A stretch of DNA of 64,000 bases from positions 186,001 through 250,000 of the forward strand of contig NZ_QQBB01000002.1 in NCBI RefSeq assembly GCF_003350535.1, given 5' to 3'. The notes under the pieces were generated by a model. The model was given only the letters and a program-made list of their open reading frames with translations, was not told the origin of the DNA and did no database searches. Positions 62,503 through 64,000 of the stretch are shown piece by piece. The position numbers were made by a program, and so were the translations under genes. Positions within the stretch are counted from its first letter, which is position 1. Each line of letters begins with the position of its first letter. This DNA is from Microvirga subterranea (lineage in GTDB: Bacteria; Pseudomonadota; Alphaproteobacteria; Rhizobiales; Beijerinckiaceae).

Positions 62503-63462
62503 ATGCGCAAGGCGTTCTTCGGGCTTCTGGTTCTGGCCGTTCTCGGGGCTGCGGGCTTCTGGTTCCTGACCTCGCCGTCCGCCTATGCGCTGATCCGCGG
62601 AAACGGGCAGGTCACACCGATCACGCCAGTCGGGCTCGATCGCCAGCCGAACATCGATAACGGCCGGCTGCTGTTCTATGCGGGCGGCTGCACCTCGTGC
62701 CACGCGACGCCGAACCAGGACGACAAGCTGCGCTTAGGGGGTGGGTACGCCCTGAAGTCCCCGTTCGGGACATTCCACGTCCCCAACATCTCGCCCCACG
62801 AGCGGGACGGCATCGGATCCTGGAGCACGGCCGACTTCGTGCGGGCCATGCGCGAGGGCCTCTCGCCCGACGGCCGCCATTACTATCCGGCCTTCCCCTA
62901 CACGTCCTACCAGCGCATGAGCCCGGCCGATCTCGGCGATCTCTTCGCCTTCATGAAGACGCTTGCGCCCGTCGAAGGCCGGGCGCCGGATCACGAGCTG
63001 CCGTTCCCGTTCAACATCCGGCGCGGCATCGGCCTATGGAAGCTCGCCTTCCTCGACGGCCGCACCTTCGCGCCCGATTCCAGCAAGCCGGCGAGCTGGA
63101 ACCGCGGCGCCTATCTGGTAAACGGTCCCGGCCATTGCGCCGAGTGCCACAGCGAGCGGAACTTCGCCGGTGCGATCATCGAGGACCGTCGCTTTGCCGG
63201 CGGCCCGGATCCGGAGGGAAGGGGCGTCGTGCCAAACATCACGCCTCACCCGAGCGGCATCGGCGGTTGGACCGTGGGCGATCTCAGCACCCTGTTGAAA
63301 ACGGGGGAAACTCCGAATTTCGACACGGTCGGCGGCCCGATGGGCTCGGTGGTGGGCAACACGTCCCACCTGTCCGATGCGGACCGCGAGGCGATGGCCG
63401 AGTACCTCCTGTCCCTCCCTCCGCGGGAAGGCTTCAAGAAGCCTCAACAAACTGGGGGCTAG
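62503..63462 (+). CDS. Diheme cytochrome c
   Basis: A 319-residue membrane-anchored cytochrome with an N-terminal helix (6-24) and two heme sites, CTSCH at 63-67 and CAECH at 212-216, with conserved LGGGYALKSPFGTFHVPNISPHERDGIGSWS and a second NITPHPSGIGGWT block. This fits the cytochrome c subunit of membrane alcohol/aldehyde dehydrogenases and related oxidases. No dehydrogenase subunit is adjacent within the window, so its donor is unknown. GGAGG precedes the ATG. Confidence 0.92.
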   Translation: MRKAFFGLLVLAVLGAAGFWFLTSPSAYALIRGNGQVTPITPVGLDRQPNIDNGRLLFYAGGCTSCHATPNQDDKLRLGGGYALKSPFGTFHVPNISPHERDGIGSWSTADFVRAMREGLSPDGRHYYPAFPYTSYQRMSPADLGDLFAFMKTLAPVEGRAPDHELPFPFNIRRGIGLWKLAFLDGRTFAPDSSKPASWNRGAYLVNGPGHCAECHSERNFAGAIIEDRRFAGGPDPEGRGVVPNITPHPSGIGGWTVGDLSTLLKTGETPNFDTVGGPMGSVVGNTSHLSDADREAMAEYLLSLPPREGFKKPQQTGG

Positions 63463-63476
63463 CTGGGGAAAACCTG

Positions 63477-64000
63477 TTAGTCCATCACGGCGGCTTTGAG
63501 GATGCACACCATGGTGGCGCGCCCCGGCGCGTCGCCGACGCACCGCACCGAATGCGGGCGGTCGCAGCGATAGCGCAGGGTCTCTCCTGTCTTCGCCCGC
63601 TGAGTCACGCCGCCGACCTCGACCTCGAACTCTCCGTCGAGCACCGAGAGGCATTCGATCGAGCCGCGCTGATGGCTGTCGGAGTCGAGCACGCCGCCGG
63701 GCTCCGACTGCACGTCGTACCATTGCAGCCACTCGATGGTCTTGAGCCAGCCGATGATGGCGAGGCGCATCTTGCCATCCTCTGAGACGAGGATCGGGGT
63801 GTCGGCCCGCGACGACTTCTCGATGAAGGGCTCCTCGTCGCTCGTCGCAAGGACCCGCTCGATCGAGACGTCCAGCGCCTGGCTCAGGCGCCAGATGGTG
63901 GCTAGCGTCGGGTTGGTCTCGTTCCGCTCGATCTGGCTGATGATCGACTTCGCGACGCCGGACTGCTCGGCAAGTTCGGACAGGGACAGGTTGTACGCCT
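63477..64000 (-). CDS. XRE-family regulator with cupin domain, 5' end outside window
   Basis: The minus-strand frame is open from the window end. It reads an HTH (LSLSELAEQSGVAKSIISQIERNETNPTLATIWRLSQAL) followed by a linker and a C-terminal cupin (GSIECLSVLDGEFEVEVGG; TLRYRCDRPHSVRCVG). XRE-cupin proteins usually repress metabolic or efflux genes on binding a small ligand. The start codon lies outside the window. Converges with the diheme cytochrome gene. Confidence 0.92.
   Translation of the reverse strand, partial: AYNLSLSELAEQSGVAKSIISQIERNETNPTLATIWRLSQALDVSIERVLATSDEEPFIEKSSRADTPILVSEDGKMRLAIIGWLKTIEWLQWYDVQSEPGGVLDSDSHQRGSIECLSVLDGEFEVEVGGVTQRAKTGETLRYRCDRPHSVRCVGDAPGRATMVCILKAAVMD

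Overview
The window is a contiguous piece of a high-GC alphaproteobacterial chromosome or large replicon. Gene content (complete urt-ure urea cluster, PuuD-type urate oxidation, LivKHMGF, ExoF-like export protein, XRE regulators, fused UreAB and PuuE-UraD proteins) fits the order Hyphomicrobiales, plausibly Microvirga or another Methylobacteriaceae. That placement is inference from gene families; no rRNA or tRNA is present to confirm it. I see no insertion sequence, integrase, phage gene or CRISPR array.

Layout. 1-4.4 kb: a SulP anion permease (cut by the window start) behind a small XRE regulator, divergent from a bacterial CDC48/p97-like double AAA+ ATPase; the divergent region carries a 21-bp-period repeat array that looks like an operator. 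4.5-11.7 kb (minus strand): the most unusual locus, a tightly packed operon encoding a class III cyclase/STAND-ATPase/TPR protein, a YcaO enzyme, its partner TfuA, a thermolysin-like cytoplasmic metalloprotease and two small unrecognised proteins. It looks like a peptide- or protein-thioamidation system with its own regulator and protease. 12-19 kb: ExoF-like exporter, HSL-type esterase, two small hypothetical genes, a secreted L,D-transpeptidase and a divergent FtsH paralogue with an altered pore loop.

19-30.4 kb: one long plus-strand urea operon, urtABCDE-ureD-ureAB-ureC-ureE-ureF-ureG-ureJ, preceded by an intrinsic terminator and a textbook sigma-54 -24/-12 element and closed by a strong terminator. 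30.6-34.7 kb: a four-gene ABC importer of the iron/polyamine/phosphonate type. 34.8-35.0 kb: a 39-residue secreted-peptide gene whose predicted mature product is only about ten residues, followed by two hairpins. 35.2-39.8 kb: a diguanylate cyclase with duplicated sensor domains, a hypothetical protein, an MscS-type channel and a GreA/GreB-family factor.

39.9-51.6 kb: minus-strand branched-chain amino acid importer livKGFHM, then an EamA exporter, SMP-30-like lactonase, universal stress protein, GNAT acetyltransferase and PPK2; a glutathione transferase lies on the plus strand; then a LigD-like protein that has the phosphoesterase and polymerase domains but no ligase domain. 51.7-57 kb: an oligopeptide ABC importer (oppA-B-C and a fused double ATPase). 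57.2-61 kb: purine catabolism (HbpS-like protein, PuuD urate hydroxylase; divergently UraH and a PuuE-UraD fusion). Together these convert urate to allantoate; further breakdown would feed the urease cluster 30 kb away, so the window has a nitrogen-salvage theme. 61-64 kb: BON-LysM protein, rhodanese, two cytochromes c and an XRE-cupin regulator cut by the window end.

A recurrent architectural feature is a strong RNA hairpin directly after the solute-binding-protein gene in three independent ABC operons, expected to raise binding-protein output over membrane components.
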